Shown: one piece after another, positions 17,097 to 25,474 of the stretch
Layout of the letters: each line of letters starts with the position of its first letter
Position numbering within the stretch: position 1 is the first letter of the stretch
Origin: Paenibacillus humicola
GTDB taxonomy: Bacteria > Bacillota > Bacilli > Paenibacillales > Paenibacillaceae
DNA: 64,000 bases
NCBI RefSeq assembly: GCF_028826105.1
Contig: NZ_JAQGPL010000001.1
Span: forward strand, 1,824,501-1,888,500
Direction: 5' to 3'
Translations under genes and position numbers: made by a program
The notes under the pieces: generated by a model
What the model was told of the DNA's origin: nothing
Database searches by the model: none
Seen by the model: the letters and a program-made list of their open reading frames with translations, nothing else

Positions 17097-17975
17097 ATGG
17101 CTCGTACGTCTGCCGGTTCGCGCTTGTTCGATACCGTCAATGCCGGTATCCTGATTATTGTTGCGCTGGTCGCCATCATTCCGTTCCTCTTCGTGCTGTC
17201 GGGCTCGTTTACGGCTTCCGAAGAGCTGTTGAACCGGGGGGTCGTGCTTATCCCGACCAAATTCTCGCTGGACGGCTACCGGTACATTTTCTCGGCGGAT
17301 ACGATTTTGCGCAGTCTCGGCGTAACGGTCTTCATTACGGTCGCCGGAACGCTGATCAACCTGATCTTCACCACGCTGACCGCCTATCCGCTGGCGAGGA
17401 AGGAATTTTGGGGGCGCGGCCCCGTCATGCTGCTTATTTTGTTCACGATGCTGTTCAGCGGCGGCATGATTCCGACGTTTCTGGTCGTCAAGTCGCTCGG
17501 ACTGCTGAACAGCTTCTGGTCGCTCCTGATTCCGAACGCGATCAGCGCGTTCAACCTGATCGTCCTGCGGAGTTTTTTCCTGCAGCTGCCGGACGGTCTC
17601 GAGGAATCGGCGAAAATCGACGGCTGCAACGATTTCCAGATTTTGCTGCGCATCGCGCTGCCGCTGTCGCTGCCCGCCCTGGCGACGTTCGCGTTATTTT
17701 ATGCGGTCGGGCATTGGAACACGTTTTTCAACGCCATTCTGTACATCAACGACAATACCAAGTGGCCGATTCAGGTCTGGCTGCGGCAAATCGTCATTTT
17801 GTCGCAGGGCGGCGTCGGCGATTCGCAAAATATGGGCGCCGATTATGTCGTTCCGCCGGGCGAAGTGATCAAGATGGCGGTGATTGTCGTCTCGACCGTG
17901 CCGATTCTGCTCGTCTATCCGTTCCTGCAGAAGCATTTTGCTAAAGGCGTGCTGCTCGGCTCCGTCAAAGGGTAA
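17097..17975 (+). CDS. ABC transporter permease, LplC-like
   Basis: 292 aa from ATG 17097 (AAAGGAGG at 17077-17084; the 12-base spacing is rather long, and CTG 17085 in the same frame is an alternative). The open frame extends 55 codons upstream but that part overlaps the previous permease. LplC hallmarks are IPFLFVLSGSFTASEELL, FTMLFSGGMIPTFLVVKSLG and the docking loop LEESAKIDGCNDFQILLRI. The C-terminal KHFAKGVLLGSVKG is the standard ending. Partner of the preceding permease. Confidence 0.93.
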   Translation: MARTSAGSRLFDTVNAGILIIVALVAIIPFLFVLSGSFTASEELLNRGVVLIPTKFSLDGYRYIFSADTILRSLGVTVFITVAGTLINLIFTTLTAYPLARKEFWGRGPVMLLILFTMLFSGGMIPTFLVVKSLGLLNSFWSLLIPNAISAFNLIVLRSFFLQLPDGLEESAKIDGCNDFQILLRIALPLSLPALATFALFYAVGHWNTFFNAILYINDNTKWPIQVWLRQIVILSQGGVGDSQNMGADYVVPPGEVIKMAVIVVSTVPILLVYPFLQKHFAKGVLLGSVKG

Positions 17976-18028
17976 CCTTAAACGGAGAATAAGAGCAATC
18001 ATATCGAAGATGAGAGGGGTTAGTTGGA

Positions 18029-19570
18029 ATGGCAGTACGAGAGATAAGAAGAAAAGGTCTGCTGGCAGCGGGCGTACTGGGGCTTAGCTTGGTCACGGCT
18101 TGTTCGGGCGGAGGAGGCGGAGGATCGGATTCCGGACCTGACACCGCGGGCGCTCCCGCAAATTCCGGCTCTTCGACTTCGGCTCCGGTCGAAATTACGA
18201 TGATGAACCAGTATTTAACCGCGGAGCCGCCGAAAATGGACAGCGAGCCGATGAAGCTGCTGCAGCAGTATACGAATTCGAAGCTGAACGTCACCTGGGT
18301 GCCAAGCTCCAGCTATAGCGAGAAGGTCACCGCTTCGATCGCCGTGGCCGGCGATCTCCCGATGCTGATGCTCGTGAAGGACGACCGCAACCCGGCGATC
18401 ATCGAAGCCGCGCGGGCGGGCCAGTTCTGGGAGCTTGGGCCTTACCTGAAGGACTACCCGAACCTGAAGTCGCTCGATCCCGGACGGTTGTCGAACATAT
18501 CCATCGACGGCAAAGTATACGGCATTTACCGCTGGCGCCCGATTGCCCGCAACGGCATTATCATCCGCAAAGATTGGCTCGACAATCTCGGCCTGCAGGA
18601 GCCCAAAACGCTTGACGAGCTGCTGAACGTGATGAAGAAATTCACGACGGACGATCCCGACAAGGACGGCAAAAACGATACGTTCGGCATCGCGTTCGAC
18701 TCCAACAGCGCGCAGTTCAATCATTTCCTGTCCATTATGGGCGGACCGAACCTGTGGCAGTATCAGGACGGCAAAATGACGCCCGATTTTATGACGAAAG
18801 CATACATGGATACGCTCAAGCTGCTGCACCGGATGTATGTCGACAAGCTGTTCAACAGCGACTTCCCGGTCGTGAAGGACCGCACCACGCTCATTAATCA
18901 GGGCAAGGCGGGCGTCTACATCGGCGCCTATGACGACTTGAACGCACGGTTCACGGATTTGTACAAATCGAACCCGAACGCCAAGCTCGACACGGTGCCG
19001 AACATCAGCGGACCCGACGGCAAAATCCATGTCCAGGGCGGGACGGGCTACAACAGCGTATTCATGATTCCGAAGACGAGTGTCAAAACCGAGGATCAGC
19101 TCAGGCAGGTGCTGAGCTTTATCGACAAGCTCGGCGACCAGGACGTGCTGAACCTGATGACCTGGGGAATCGAAGGAAAGCATTATAAGGTGGAGAACGG
19201 CAAGGCCGTCCGCATCGACGAGCAGGTCTATACCGACGAAGTGTACAACACGCTGTTCCAGATGATGGTGTTCGACGGCAGCAAGGCGATGCCGGGCGAA
19301 ATCGACCCGAGCGTCGCCAAGTTCAATCAGCTGATCAAGGATAACGAGCAGTACGCCGTTCCGGATCCGGCCCAAGCGCTCCTGTCCCCGACGGAAATGG
19401 AAAAGGGCACGCAGCTGGACCAGATTATTATGGACGCCAGGACGAAATTCATTATCGGAGAGATCGACGAGAAGGGCTTCCAGCAGGCGCTCGACAACTG
19501 GCGGAAATCCGGAGGCGACAAGGTCATTGCCGAATACGAGCAGGAGTACGCCAAAACGGCAAAACAATAA
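18029..19570 (+). CDS. Large extracellular solute-binding lipoprotein (LplA-like)
   Basis: 513 aa, typical of LplA-type binding proteins. The signal peptide ends in VTAC (Cys25 lipidated), followed by a Gly/Ser linker. The mature part has PKMDSEPMKLLQQYTNSKLN and an EF-hand-like calcium loop DPDKDGKNDTFG near residue 208, a feature of this group. It would capture an oligosaccharide outside the cell for the two preceding permeases. ATG 18029 with GAGAGGGG upstream. A terminator-like hairpin follows, separating it from the AraC regulator gene. Confidence 0.94.
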   Translation: MAVREIRRKGLLAAGVLGLSLVTACSGGGGGGSDSGPDTAGAPANSGSSTSAPVEITMMNQYLTAEPPKMDSEPMKLLQQYTNSKLNVTWVPSSSYSEKVTASIAVAGDLPMLMLVKDDRNPAIIEAARAGQFWELGPYLKDYPNLKSLDPGRLSNISIDGKVYGIYRWRPIARNGIIIRKDWLDNLGLQEPKTLDELLNVMKKFTTDDPDKDGKNDTFGIAFDSNSAQFNHFLSIMGGPNLWQYQDGKMTPDFMTKAYMDTLKLLHRMYVDKLFNSDFPVVKDRTTLINQGKAGVYIGAYDDLNARFTDLYKSNPNAKLDTVPNISGPDGKIHVQGGTGYNSVFMIPKTSVKTEDQLRQVLSFIDKLGDQDVLNLMTWGIEGKHYKVENGKAVRIDEQVYTDEVYNTLFQMMVFDGSKAMPGEIDPSVAKFNQLIKDNEQYAVPDPAQALLSPTEMEKGTQLDQIIMDARTKFIIGEIDEKGFQQALDNWRKSGGDKVIAEYEQEYAKTAKQ

Positions 19571-19575
19571 GCGAG

Positions 19576-19608
19576 ACGGGGGAACCGGGCGGTTCTCCCG
19601 TTCTTTCG
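19576..19608 (+). terminator. Candidate terminator after the binding protein
   Basis: ACGGGGGAACC (19576-19586) pairs with GGTTCTCCCGT (19591-19601) with one mismatch, then TCTTTC. Confidence 0.6.
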
Positions 19609-19704
19609 GACGGATGAACGCGAGTGGGGCGATGGTTTTTTTGCAGGCCGCTGTGCGATAATGAATGCGGCTAAACATCCCGGCATGATGAAAGAGTGAC
19701 CGTC

Positions 19705-21987
19705 ATGAAGCTCAACCTGTCCCGTTACCAAGTGAAGCTCGTCGCGCTGTGCCTGCTGATCGGCGTCATCCCCGTTACTGTGCTCGGCGTATTCTCGTAC
19801 GTCAGGACGTCGAGCCTCATCGAACGCAAGGTGCTGCAGGGGAACGACCAGCTGCTGCTCCAGACGCAAACCCAGCTGGAGAATACGCTCAAGATCGTCG
19901 ATTTCTCCATTTTTCAGCTGGCGAATTCCCAGGAGGTCAACGACGCGCTGCAAATCCGGATCGAGGCGAAGGATTTCCCCGTCGTCGACAAGCTGTCTGA
20001 TATGCTCCAGCGCATCCAGATCTATGAGCTCGGCATCCGGGATATCCATCTGATCAATATTGCGCGACAGTGGGTCATTAACAACAGAGGATATGCCAGT
20101 CTGAACGATTTTGCCAAAGCGTACCCGCTGACCTCCCTGATGTCGTCGGATAAGCCTTACAAATGGCTGACGCTCGTATCGGGAGGTCAAGGCGGGGAGC
20201 CGCGGCATGCAAGCATTTACCTGGTGAAACGGTTTCCCAATTATTCGGCGAAGCCTTCCGGTTTGCTGGTCACGGAGATGTCGGATCAGGAGCTGTTCAA
20301 GCAGCTTCCGGCGAGCAGCGAGCTCGGTTCGGTGATCGTGCTCGATGAGCGGGGAGACAACATTACCGCAGGCCGCGATGCTGCGCTCGATCGGGCGCTG
20401 CGAAATTCGCCGCTGCCGGAGGAAATCCGCCAAAGCGAAGCGAGCAGCGGCTACCGGGTCGGGCGAATCGGTCAGGATCAGTACGGCTTCACGTTCCGCA
20501 AATCGGCGTATAACGGATGGACGTACCTGCTGATCGTATCGCTCGGCAGCATCAAGCGCGAATCGCAGGCGATCGGCTGGGCGACGGCCTGGGCCTGCGC
20601 GGTCATCATCGCCATCGTGGTCGTGCTATCGCTGCGCGGTGCCGGAAGGCTGTATTCGCCGCTGCGCCGCTTGTACCAGATGACGGCCGGTCCGGGCGAG
20701 GAGCCGGATCCGAAGCAGCCGAAGGACGAGTTCGCCGCGATCGAACGGAGGGTGGAAGCAATGTCCCGCAGCTATACGCATCTGAACGTCAGCATGGAGA
20801 AGCTGACAAGGCAGCTCAAGCCGGTCATTACCTTCAGGCTGGTGCAGGGCGGGCTGCCGGCCAAGGAAATCGACGAGCAGGTCCAGCTGTTCGGCTGCGC
20901 CCAGCCGTACCGCCGCCTTGCCGTCGCAATCATCCGGATCGATTCGCTGGAACGCACGCGGTATCTGGAAAGCGACCGCAGCCTGCTGCTCTTTGCGCTG
21001 AGCAATATCGTCGAGGAAACGGTGCCGCCCGAGCACCGGCTGTGCCCCGTCGTGATCGATCAGGCGCAGGTGACCGTTTTCCGCGGCAATCAGGAATCGC
21101 CGGAAGCGTTTAAGGCGTACCTGACGGCCGCGCTTCGGCAAATCCGGGACAATGCGAAGAGCTATCTCGGGCTGTCCGTCAGCGCGGGAATCAGCCGTCC
21201 TTACGAGGCTTATGCCGATACGCCGGCAGCTTACGCCGAAGGGCTCGATGCGCTGAAATACCGGATTACGCGCAATTCGGAAACCGTTTTCTTCCTCGAG
21301 GACGAGGAGCCGGGCGTGCAGATGGTGATGTTCCCCGAGCATCTGGAGAAGCAGCTGGTCGAGGCGGTCAAGTTTTCGGACGAGGGAAGGGCTTCCGCCC
21401 TGCTGAAAGAATTTCTGCACATTTTGTCCAACCGGGAACTGACGCACAACCAGATGCAGAACTGGCTGACGAAGCTGCTGCTCGATTTGCTGTACCTCGC
21501 GGAGCAGCCGGATGCGGCTTGTCCGCCGCTCGATACGAATGCGACCCCGCTGTACGAGCAGCTGAAACGGCTTCATACGCTGCCTGAAATCGAAACGTGG
21601 TTTATGCAGCGGATTGTCGAGCCGCTCATCCGGGCGGGCGAAGCGGGGAACGAAGCGCCGTACGACAAAATCGCCCAGGAAATCGTCCGGATGATCCGGA
21701 GCGAATACGACCGCGAGCTGACGCTGGAGGAGTGCGCATCCCGGCTCAATTATCATCCGAGCTACATCAGGCGGGCGCTGAAAAAGAGTTTGAATACCAA
21801 TTTTACCGACTGTCTGCTCGCGTACCGGATGGAGATCGCTAAGCGATGGCTGACCGATACGGAGATGAAGATCGCCGATATGTCCCGGAAGCTGCAGTAC
21901 AACAACCCGCAAAATTTTATCCGGTATTTCAAGAAGTCGACCGGCATGACGCCCGGGCAGTTCAGGGAAAACAGCGGCGGCGGTTGA
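19705..21987 (+). CDS. Membrane-bound AraC-family regulator (YtdP-like)
   Basis: About 760 aa. One helix at about 12-32 (LVALCLLIGVIPVTVLGVFSY) and a second at about 290-310 bracket an extracellular dCache-type sensor. A cytoplasmic linker region follows and a C-terminal AraC helix-turn-helix (YHPSYIRRALKKSLNTNF near 690, LQYNNPQNFIRYFKKSTGMTPGQF at the end). It is therefore a one-component version of the kinase/regulator pair used by the first ABC locus, sensing outside and binding DNA inside. ATG 19705 preferred over GTG 19696. Likely controls the preceding transporter genes and the two enzymes that follow. Confidence 0.9.
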   Translation: MKLNLSRYQVKLVALCLLIGVIPVTVLGVFSYVRTSSLIERKVLQGNDQLLLQTQTQLENTLKIVDFSIFQLANSQEVNDALQIRIEAKDFPVVDKLSDMLQRIQIYELGIRDIHLINIARQWVINNRGYASLNDFAKAYPLTSLMSSDKPYKWLTLVSGGQGGEPRHASIYLVKRFPNYSAKPSGLLVTEMSDQELFKQLPASSELGSVIVLDERGDNITAGRDAALDRALRNSPLPEEIRQSEASSGYRVGRIGQDQYGFTFRKSAYNGWTYLLIVSLGSIKRESQAIGWATAWACAVIIAIVVVLSLRGAGRLYSPLRRLYQMTAGPGEEPDPKQPKDEFAAIERRVEAMSRSYTHLNVSMEKLTRQLKPVITFRLVQGGLPAKEIDEQVQLFGCAQPYRRLAVAIIRIDSLERTRYLESDRSLLLFALSNIVEETVPPEHRLCPVVIDQAQVTVFRGNQESPEAFKAYLTAALRQIRDNAKSYLGLSVSAGISRPYEAYADTPAAYAEGLDALKYRITRNSETVFFLEDEEPGVQMVMFPEHLEKQLVEAVKFSDEGRASALLKEFLHILSNRELTHNQMQNWLTKLLLDLLYLAEQPDAACPPLDTNATPLYEQLKRLHTLPEIETWFMQRIVEPLIRAGEAGNEAPYDKIAQEIVRMIRSEYDRELTLEECASRLNYHPSYIRRALKKSLNTNFTDCLLAYRMEIAKRWLTDTEMKIADMSRKLQYNNPQNFIRYFKKSTGMTPGQFRENSGGG

Positions 21988-22025
21988 AAGGAAATCATTT
22001 TAGGACGATGAAGGAGGAACGTTCC

Positions 22026-23246
22026 TTGAGACCCGATTACGCGGATTTATCGTATTTGCATTTGGACGGTTCGCTGACGCAGGCGGCTGGCGCCGCCGGC
22101 AATGACGAGCTGGAGGCGGCGGCGAACTCGCAGGTGCTCCAGGCCGGGGAAATCAAGTCGCCTGTCGTGATCGAATCGATCGAGCTGCTGTTAAATAACG
22201 GGCTTTATTTTGTGCGTTCGCGGTCGAAGGACGGCTCGGAAGGCGTGGCGGTGGCCAGCGAACGGGCCGAATATTTGCATCCGCTGCTGAAACGGCTGAT
22301 CATCCCGTATTTTATCGGCAAGGACGCCCGTGATCTGGAGAAGCTGCTCGACGGCGTCTATGTGCATGAGAGCAACTACAAGCTGGCGGGGCTGGCGCTG
22401 TGGTGCTGCATCTCCTGGGTGGAAGCGAGCCTGCTGGACATGCTCGGCCGGATTGCCGGCAAGCCGGTCGGCGAGCTGCTCGGCGGCGTCATTCGCAGCG
22501 AGGTGCCCTTCTATGTGGCAAGCGGCAACCGGGGAACGACACCCGAGGAGGAAATCGAGGTGCTGCAGCGGAAACTGGAGGAAACCGGCGCCAAGGCGAT
22601 CAAGTTCAAAGTCGGCGGCCGGATGAGCAAAAATGCCGATTCGATAGCCGGACGGTCCGAAGGGCTCATTTATTTGACGCGGCGGGCGTTTGGCGACGGC
22701 ATGGCGATTCATGCCGATGGAAACGGTTCCTACGACCCGCCCGAAGCGGTCCGGTACGGCAAAATGCTGGAGGAAATCGGCGCCTTTTTCTATGAGGAGC
22801 CCTGCCCGTTCGATCATCTGGAGGAAACGAAGGAGGTCGCGGACGCCCTGACGATTCCGCTGGCGTTCGGCGAGCAGGAGACGAGCATGAGACGCTTCAA
22901 ATGGATTGTCGCGAACGGTGCCGCCCAGGTTCTGCAGCCGGATCTGCAGTATAACGGAGGATTCATCCGAACGACCCGCGTCGCCAGGATGGCGGCGCTG
23001 AAGGGAATGGCCGTAACCCCGCACCTGTCGAGCGGCTTCGGCTACGTGTACGTGCTTCATTTCGCCTCCTATATTCCGAATATCGGAAAATATCAGGAGT
23101 GCAAGACGGGAGTCCGGGACACCGGGTATTTGCTCGCGCCGCCGATGGAGGTGAAGGACGGCTTTATGAAAGCGCCTTCCGGACCGGGCCTCGGTCTCGA
23201 TGCCGCCGAAGTGAACCGTGTGCTCCGCAAAGCTTGTGCAATCTAA
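22026..23246 (+). CDS. Enolase-superfamily acid-sugar dehydratase (mandelate racemase/muconate lactonizing enzyme family)
   Basis: About 406 aa from TTG 22026, chosen because AAGGAGG (22011-22017) lies 8 bases upstream; ATG 22008 would add six residues but has no site. The N-terminal capping domain includes SYLHLDGSLT and VESIELLLNNGLYFVR-like text. The barrel has the K-x-K motif IKFKVGG, the metal ligands in HADGNGSYD, YEEPCPFD and AFGEQETS, and VTPHLSSG with the catalytic His. These fit acid-sugar dehydratases; the actual sugar acid is not readable. It sits after an ABC importer and before a carbohydrate esterase-like gene, which suggests a uronate- or aldonate-containing glycan. Confidence 0.85.
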   Translation: MRPDYADLSYLHLDGSLTQAAGAAGNDELEAAANSQVLQAGEIKSPVVIESIELLLNNGLYFVRSRSKDGSEGVAVASERAEYLHPLLKRLIIPYFIGKDARDLEKLLDGVYVHESNYKLAGLALWCCISWVEASLLDMLGRIAGKPVGELLGGVIRSEVPFYVASGNRGTTPEEEIEVLQRKLEETGAKAIKFKVGGRMSKNADSIAGRSEGLIYLTRRAFGDGMAIHADGNGSYDPPEAVRYGKMLEEIGAFFYEEPCPFDHLEETKEVADALTIPLAFGEQETSMRRFKWIVANGAAQVLQPDLQYNGGFIRTTRVARMAALKGMAVTPHLSSGFGYVYVLHFASYIPNIGKYQECKTGVRDTGYLLAPPMEVKDGFMKAPSGPGLGLDAAEVNRVLRKACAI

Positions 23247-23254
23247 GCCGCCAT

Positions 23255-23280
23255 CAGGGGGAATCTACGCATTCCCCCTG
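23255..23280. repeat. Perfect 10-bp stem-loop between the dehydratase and esterase genes
   Basis: CAGGGGGAAT-CTACGC-ATTCCCCCTG. No T-run follows, so it is more likely an mRNA processing or stabilising hairpin than a terminator. Confidence 0.6.
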
Positions 23281-23372
23281 GGCATTCGCACATGCTTCCC
23301 ATGGCCGTTATCCTGTAAGCCGATTAAAGGAAGCCGCTGCCGCCACAAAACGTTGAGAGGGGAACAAGAACC

Positions 23373-24395
23373 GTGTGGAATCCGGATCGTTTTCTCGAGC
23401 AAGTGAATCGCGATAAAACTCCGGCTTATGCGTTCAAGCCCGGCGCACCGGAGGAATGGCTGGAATGGCGGGACGCGCTCGCCGAGGAGCTGAAGCGCGT
23501 CCTCGCGATGCCTTCCGGGGAAAATGCCGATTTGGCGCCGGAGCTTCTGGAACGAAAAGACTGCGGAGATTATATGCGAGAGCATATCGTGCTCCGGACG
23601 GCTCCGCATTTATCCATGCCTGCTTATGTACTCTTGCCCAAACGTTTCGCGCCGCCCTATCCGGCTGTAATCGCATGTCCCGGCCACGGCTACGGCTACA
23701 AAGCGCTTGTCGGGCTGGAGCCGGACGGAAGCGTGCGGCTGGGAGAGCCGGGAATCTACAAGGATTACCCGATCGAACTCGCGAGACGCGGCTTTCTCGT
23801 TATCGTGCCCGAGCTGCTCGGCCTCGGGGACCGCAGGCTGGAGCAGGACCGCGACAAGGAGCCGAAGGCGAACTCGTGCTTCCTGCTGGCGATGAATTTG
23901 CTGATGGCCGGCAAAACGCTTGCCGGTTACCGGGTGCATGAGCTGATGCGCTGCGCCGATTATTTGTCGGCACGCGGCGATGTCGCGGCGGACCGGATCG
24001 GCTGCATGGGCTTCTCCGGCGGGGCGCTTGTCAGCGCCTTGACGGCTGCGCTCGATCGGCGGATCCGGGCGGCCGTCATCAGCGGCTACAGCAATACGTT
24101 TGAAGACAGCATTTTGGCAAGCCCGCACTGCGCGGACAACTACATCCCGGGGCTGCTGCGGCTCGCGGACATGCCGGATATTTGGGGATTAATCGCGCCC
24201 CGGCCGCTGCTCATCGAATCCGGGGAGGGGGACGGCGGCTTCCCGGTCGCAGGCGCGCGCAAAGCGATTGCCCGGCTGGAAACGATCTATCGCACGGCGC
24301 AGGCAGAGGCGAATCTGGAGAAGGACATCCATCCGGGCAAACACGAGGTTTCGGGCAAAATCGCATACGACTGGCTGCAGAGGCACCTGGCGTAG
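23373..24395 (+). CDS. Alpha/beta hydrolase, dienelactone hydrolase/acetyl xylan esterase-like (YtaP-like)
   Basis: 340 aa, no signal peptide, cytoplasmic. The alpha/beta hydrolase core is visible: VIACPGHGYGYK (oxyanion region), the nucleophile elbow GCMGFSGGALVSAL (Ser about 212), an acidic residue in LLIESGEGDGGFPV and a His in PGKHEVSG near the end. It resembles B. subtilis YtaP and Abhydrolase_7-type esterases. It may deacylate imported sugars. GTG 23373 is preceded by GAGAGGGG. The operon ends in two terminators near 24566-24638. Confidence 0.82.
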   Translation: MWNPDRFLEQVNRDKTPAYAFKPGAPEEWLEWRDALAEELKRVLAMPSGENADLAPELLERKDCGDYMREHIVLRTAPHLSMPAYVLLPKRFAPPYPAVIACPGHGYGYKALVGLEPDGSVRLGEPGIYKDYPIELARRGFLVIVPELLGLGDRRLEQDRDKEPKANSCFLLAMNLLMAGKTLAGYRVHELMRCADYLSARGDVAADRIGCMGFSGGALVSALTAALDRRIRAAVISGYSNTFEDSILASPHCADNYIPGLLRLADMPDIWGLIAPRPLLIESGEGDGGFPVAGARKAIARLETIYRTAQAEANLEKDIHPGKHEVSGKIAYDWLQRHLA

Positions 24396-24446
24396 AACGA
24401 TGATTGGTAAGCAATCGGGAATCTATATCACGAGTATATCATCAAT

Positions 24447-24468
24447 GGATACACATGCATGTATATCC
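24447..24468. repeat. Near-perfect 22-bp palindrome in an AT-rich patch
   Basis: GGATACACATG/CATGTATATCC differs from perfect symmetry at one position per arm. It stands in the AT-rich stretch after the esterase gene; an operator or a transfer relic is possible. Confidence 0.5.
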
Positions 24469-24565
24469 AAATTCTTATCGATGACATAGAAATCAATCTA
24501 TATTACAGTTAGGTATGGTGAATGAGATGCAGGAGAACATCGCATTCATTTCATAACCTTTTTTA

Positions 24566-24638
24566 CTCCTCCGGTGTTTGAGAGTCATCGGAGGCCTCTT
24601 TGACCCCTGCCGCGAACGGCAAGGGGTTCTTTTTGTTT
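24566..24638 (+). terminator. Tandem intrinsic terminators
   Basis: The first stem CCTCCG/CGGAGG (about 24568-24594) ends in CCTCTTT. The second, ACCCCTGCCG/CGGCAAGGGGT (24603-24627, one bulge), ends in TCTTTTTGTTT. Confidence 0.75.
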
Positions 24639-24671
24639 GCCATACGGTCTGAAGGGCGAAGAAATATTCGA

Positions 24672-24699
24672 TTCATGAAATGCCGTGAGATGGTAAAAT
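24672..24699 (+). promoter_or_regulatory. Candidate promoter of the ankyrin gene
   Basis: TTCATG, 16-bp spacer, TAAAAT with an extended -10 TGG. It lies 70 bases before the start codon. Confidence 0.4.
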
Positions 24700-24768
24700 G
24701 GTACTCACGAGATTCGTTAAAAATGGTTGAAGGTATTCATCATACTTTTTACGCGGAGGGAAAATCGA

Positions 24769-25257
24769 ATGATCGGCGAATTGTTTTCGGCGGCCCGGTC
24801 GGGTAACGCCGGCCGGTTGAAGGAACTGCTCGAATCGGACCCGGCGCTGGCGAACGCGGAAAATGCCGACGGTCTGACGCCGCTTGGGTTCGCGTCGCAT
24901 TTCGGTCAAGCGGAGGCCGTTCGGGTGCTGCTGCAATACGGCGCGGATGTGAATGCCGTATCTCATTCCAAAATCGGCTATATTCCGTCCAATACCGCCC
25001 TGCATGCCGCCATTGCGGGCGAGCGGAACCGAGATGTCATCCGGCTGCTGCTTGCGCATGGCGCACGGACGAGCCTGTTCGACAGCAGCGGCTACACGTG
25101 TTTGCATACCGCCGCTTTTCACATTTTGCAATTGCTGATCGAGCATGGCGCGGATGTGAATGCCCGTGCCGGCGGGGGAGGTACGCCGCTCGCCATCGCA
25201 AATGAGCGGGGAAACCTTAAGGCTGCGGCATTTCTAAAACAGCATGCCGCGGTTTAA
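24769..25257 (+). CDS. Ankyrin-repeat protein
   Basis: 162 aa from ATG 24769 (CGGAGGG at 24754-24760). It is built of four to five ankyrin repeats: SAARSGNAGRLKELLESDPA, DGLTPLGFASHFGQAEAVRVLL, NTALHAAIAGERNRDVIRLLL, TCLHTAAFHILQLLIEHGADV, GTPLAIANERGNLKAAAFL. Ankyrin stacks bind other proteins; no catalytic domain or signal peptide is present. Monocistronic with its own promoter and terminator, so context gives no clue to its partner. Confidence 0.9.
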   Translation: MIGELFSAARSGNAGRLKELLESDPALANAENADGLTPLGFASHFGQAEAVRVLLQYGADVNAVSHSKIGYIPSNTALHAAIAGERNRDVIRLLLAHGARTSLFDSSGYTCLHTAAFHILQLLIEHGADVNARAGGGGTPLAIANERGNLKAAAFLKQHAAV

Positions 25258-25359
25258 GCCGTGCTGCCAAAGGGAAAAAAACGGACCCAAGAACGGACGA
25301 GCGCACCCGCGAAGAACAGGCGGCGGACAACAGATGAAACGACCGGATGACAGATTATT

Positions 25360-25384
25360 GCCGCGTAAATCGCGGCTTTTTTCA
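25360..25384 (+). terminator. Intrinsic terminator after the ankyrin gene
   Basis: GCCGCG-TAAAT-CGCGGC followed by TTTTTTC. Confidence 0.82.
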
Positions 25385-25437
25385 TTGAAGCGGGTTGCCA
25401 ATCGATGGCCGATTATTTTATAGTAGCATTCAAAAGA

Positions 25438-25454
25438 TGTTTCATAATGAAACA
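25438..25454. promoter_or_regulatory. Perfect 17-bp palindrome, likely operator of the acid-sugar regulator
   Basis: TGTTTCATAATGAAACA, perfectly symmetric around a central A, 20 bases before the start of the PrpR/NtrC-like regulator gene. A 14/17 copy lies in the leader of the downstream kdgT gene (27386-27402) and a 13/17 copy just upstream of its -35 (27300-27316). Autoregulation plus control of the transporter operon is inferred. Confidence 0.65.
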
Positions 25455-25474
25455 GCAGCCGAGGTGCAATCGGA

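Larger units (their letters stand above)
24396..24768. other. Intergenic stretch after the esterase gene
   Basis: AT-rich for the window in its first half, with the 22-bp palindrome at 24447. It then holds the tandem terminators at 24566-24638 and a promoter candidate at 24672-24699 (TTCATG, 16 bp, extended -10 TGGTAAAAT) for the ankyrin gene. No coding frame with a ribosome binding site was found. Confidence 0.5.

Noticed and set aside
24427..24590. Attachment site or small mobile element
   Set aside because: No integrase, transposase, terminal repeats or target duplication seen; only an AT-rich patch and a palindrome.
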